Under the pieces are notes generated by a model. That model did no database searches and was not told the DNA's origin. It was given only the letters and a program-made list of their open reading frames with translations. Of a stretch of 7,339 bases of DNA, positions 5,533 to 7,339 are shown in pieces. Where the stretch lies: assembly GCA_016840305.1 (NCBI GenBank), contig JAEOSP010000621.1:1-7339 (forward strand), read 5' to 3'. Source of the DNA: Candidatus Hodarchaeota archaeon (lineage in GTDB: Archaea > Asgardarchaeota > Heimdallarchaeia > Hodarchaeales > Hodarchaeaceae). The position numbers and the translations under genes were made by a program. Position 1 is the stretch's first letter. Each line of letters begins with the position of its first letter.

Positions 5533-5586
5533 GACCTTTTCTATTTCCTACTTATTCAAAAATTAATTTTCTACATCAGAAAGGTC
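5533..5586. repeat. Imperfect inverted repeat in the spacer
   Basis: GACCTTTTCT (5533-5542) is complementary to AGAAAGGTC (5578-5586) with one bulged T, separated by 35 AT-rich bases. The long loop makes it a weak hairpin, and its role is unknown. Confidence 0.3.
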
Positions 5587-5758
5587 GTTACATAAGCTTT
5601 GAACAAATAGTCGATCTGAAGTAGCTGAATATAGACCTATTACTGTGTTTACTGCCAAAAATAAGTTACGTTTCCAAGAATATTCAAGTATATTTGTAAT
5701 AAAATTATGGGGTTCAGTTTTCATTTGAAAAATGCATCAATCTTTTTTAGGGATTATT

Positions 5759-5796
5759 TTCGCCAAAAGTTTTTTTACTCATTATATTTTGGCGAA
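5759..5796. promoter_or_regulatory. 10-bp perfect inverted repeat overlapping the ileS promoter
   Basis: TTCGCCAAAA (5759-5768) and TTTTGGCGAA (5787-5796) are exact reverse complements with an 18-nt spacer. The right arm overlaps the probable TATA box, so a bound protein would block TBP. Centre-to-centre spacing is 28 bp, near three helical turns, which suits a dimer or two dimers. As RNA it would be a 10-bp hairpin, but it probably lies upstream of the transcript. Confidence 0.5.
5782..5790 (+). promoter_or_regulatory. Probable TATA box of ileS
   Basis: TTATATTTT lies 51-59 bp before the proposed CTG start. Transcription starting about 25 bp downstream, near 5812, gives a leader of about 28 nt that contains the Shine-Dalgarno site. 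Confidence 0.4.
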
Positions 5797-5828
5797 TGTA
5801 CTGTAATACAACCCCATACATATGATTA

Positions 5829-5833
5829 GAGGT
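5829..5833 (+). promoter_or_regulatory. Shine-Dalgarno site supporting the CTG start of ileS
   Basis: GAGGT (in AGAGGT) is complementary to the ACCTC part of the archaeal 16S tail and is 7 nt before CTG 5841, a standard distance. It is too close to and downstream of ATG 5822 to serve that codon. Confidence 0.5.
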
Positions 5834-5840
5834 TTAGAAA

Positions 5841-7339
5841 CTGAAATTTCCATCATTACCAACGAAACCAGATCTTCCAGGGCGAGAAAACAAAGTACTG
5901 GAAAACTGGGAAAAAATAGGCCTAAATCAAAAGGTACAGGAAAGTTCCAAAGAGAAACCTTTGTTTATATTTCTCGAAGGACCTCCAACTGCTAATGGTC
6001 ATCCCCATGTTGGCCATGCATTAACACGATCGATAAAAGATGTATTTCTTAGATACAAGACAATGACAGGTCACTTTGTTTCACCAAGAATTGGTGGCTG
6101 GGATTGTCACGGATTACCTGTGGAAATTGAAGTGGAAAGAGATCTTGGATTAAAGGACAAGGAAGATATTGAAGCTTATGGGGTTGATAAGTTCATTAAG
6201 GAATGTCCAATTTCTGTTATGCGTTACGTTAACGAATGGGAATATATGTCAGATAGGATTGGATTTCAACTAGATCTTTCACGATCATATATTACCATGT
6301 CAGAGGATTATATTGAATCCGTTTGGTGGTCCTTAAAACAAATTTACGAAAAAAAATTGTTGTTCAAAGGACATAAGGTAATTCCATACTGTACTCGTTG
6401 TGGAACACCCATTTCATCACATGAGGTTGCTCAAGGATATGCAGAAACAACTGATCCAAGCATATACATAAAATTCAAGGTCAAAGGGGAAACTAATAGG
6501 TATTTCCTTGCTTGGACTACCACTCCTTGGACGCTTCTATCAAATTTAGTTTTAGCAATAAATGAGAATGAAAAATATGTAGAAATTGAACATGAAGGTG
6601 AAACGTTAATCTTTGCAAAAGCGCTTGTTCCACAAATCTTTTCAACAGAAAAAAAGGTAATTAAAGAATATGTTGGAAAAGAATTGTTAGGAATGGAGTA
6701 TGAGGCACTATTCTCATATACAGCAGAAAATAAAACAGGTAAAACCCACTTTGTTGTGAATGCCGACTTTGTCTCAATGGAAGATGGAACTGGAATTGTC
6801 CATTGTGCACCTGCTTTTGGAGTTGAAGATTATGAACTCTGTCAGGAGATAGGAGTCGCCATGTTTAATCCTGTTCTTGAGAATGGGAACTTTGTTAATG
6901 ATATGCCTGATTTCGGGGGTATGCATGTAAAAAAGGCTGATCCTCACATTATAAAGAAACTTGAAGAGGAAGGTAAGTTATTATATGAAAAAACAATAAC
7001 CCATACTTATCCATTTTGCTGGCGTTGTGACTCCCCATTATTATATTATGGAATGGAATCATGGTTCATAGGAATGAGCCAAATGCGAGAAAAAATTCAA
7101 CAGCTAAATCAACAAATACGCTGGGTGCCAAAGCACCTTAAGGATGGAAGATTTGGTAATTTTCTTGACGAATTAAAAGATTGGTCTCTTTCAAGATCAC
7201 GTTATTGGGGAACTCCATTACCAGTCTGGACATGTGAAACGGGACATGAATTTGCAGTAGGCAGTAGAGAAGAACTTAATCATCTTACAAAGGGTGGCCT
7301 TCCAAAAAATTTCTCACTTCACAAACCTGATATAGATGA
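5841..7339 (+). CDS. ileS: Isoleucyl-tRNA synthetase, N-terminal half (runs off window)
   Basis: About 499 codons of a class I synthetase that charges tRNA-Ile; the family has roughly 1,000-1,070 residues, so half is present. Motifs in order: LEGPPTANGHPHVGHA with the HIGH-equivalent HVGH (56-59), GWDCHGLPVE (86-95), YCTRCGTPISSHEVAQGY (about 183-200), the editing-domain WTTTPWTLLSN (about 225, Leu where Pro is usual), GTGIVHCAPAFG (about 316), FCWRCDSPLLYY (about 392) and WSLSRSRYWGTPLPVW (about 448). The KMSKS region lies beyond the window. There is no ATG, GTG or usable TTG at the start: an in-frame TAG is at 5835, and the conserved beginning KFPSLPTKPDLPGRENKVL follows directly after CTG 5841. 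That CTG, with GAGGT 7 nt upstream, is the best start. The alternative is a one-base sequence error linking ATG 5822 to this frame. Confidence 0.92.
   Translation, partial: MKFPSLPTKPDLPGRENKVLENWEKIGLNQKVQESSKEKPLFIFLEGPPTANGHPHVGHALTRSIKDVFLRYKTMTGHFVSPRIGGWDCHGLPVEIEVERDLGLKDKEDIEAYGVDKFIKECPISVMRYVNEWEYMSDRIGFQLDLSRSYITMSEDYIESVWWSLKQIYEKKLLFKGHKVIPYCTRCGTPISSHEVAQGYAETTDPSIYIKFKVKGETNRYFLAWTTTPWTLLSNLVLAINENEKYVEIEHEGETLIFAKALVPQIFSTEKKVIKEYVGKELLGMEYEALFSYTAENKTGKTHFVVNADFVSMEDGTGIVHCAPAFGVEDYELCQEIGVAMFNPVLENGNFVNDMPDFGGMHVKKADPHIIKKLEEEGKLLYEKTITHTYPFCWRCDSPLLYYGMESWFIGMSQMREKIQQLNQQIRWVPKHLKDGRFGNFLDELKDWSLSRSRYWGTPLPVWTCETGHEFAVGSREELNHLTKGGLPKNFSLHKPDID

Larger units (their letters stand above)
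5226..5840. other. AT-rich divergent intergenic region
   Basis: About 600 bp separate the divergent roadblock-like gene and ileS. No tRNA, rRNA or long ORF was found on either strand. The region holds an imperfect inverted repeat at 5533-5586, a 13-codon mini-ORF at 5491-5532 preceded by GGAGGTGA, and the ileS promoter with its 10-bp inverted repeat. The open frame around 5440-5532 reads a glycine-rich STGTGGEVYKK segment with no start codon and may be a decayed remnant. Confidence 0.5.

Noticed and set aside
5822..5995. ATG 5822 as the ileS start
   Set aside because: Its frame reads a non-homologous sequence and stops near 5993; the synthetase frame differs by one base and starts after TAG 5835.

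Overview
The window is archaeal and AT-rich. The evidence is an archaeal/eukaryotic-style isoleucyl-tRNA synthetase, the carboxyl end of an archaeal Lhr-type helicase, a COG1407-type phosphoesterase, a COG1665-like nucleotidyltransferase, TATA-like promoter elements mixed with Shine-Dalgarno sites that fit an archaeal 16S tail, and a roadblock-like small protein. The roadblock-like protein and the ArsR-like winged-helix regulator would suit an Asgard archaeon, but that is only an inference and no rRNA or ribosomal marker is present.

Layout. Positions 1-193 hold the end of an Lhr-like helicase on +. Converging on it after 8 bp is a minus-strand pair: a nucleotidyltransferase (1089-1790) followed by a metallophosphoesterase (202-1044). 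Positions 1791-2817 are mostly non-coding. The first part (about 1860-2160) is richer in G+C, has no convincing gene, can form nested long-range helices and local hairpins, and is bracketed by two exact copies of a 15-bp near-palindromic sequence. I treat it as a candidate structured RNA locus of unknown class. The rest of that stretch has only a doubtful 86-residue ORF. Positions 2818-3105 encode a small two-helix membrane protein, and 3239-3994 an ArsR-like winged-helix regulator whose upstream region has an 18-bp perfect palindrome and a second dyad just before a TATA-like box.

A minus-strand pair follows: a roadblock-like protein (4824-5225) and an inositol-monophosphatase-family phosphatase (3998-4822), one base apart. 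The regulator and the phosphatase converge with a 3-bp gap. After about 600 bp of AT-rich sequence, ileS begins at 5841 and runs off the window. It has no ATG, GTG or TTG at its expected start. The best start is a CTG with a good Shine-Dalgarno site, and a 10-bp perfect inverted repeat overlaps its probable TATA box.

The genes do not form one pathway. Lhr, phosphoesterase and nucleotidyltransferase suggest a nucleic-acid processing or repair neighbourhood. The remainder is housekeeping (ileS, phosphatase) and regulation. The main points of interest are the candidate RNA locus with its paired 15-bp sites, the phosphoesterase whose GNHD motif reads GEND, the CTG start of ileS, and the dyads upstream of the regulator and of ileS.
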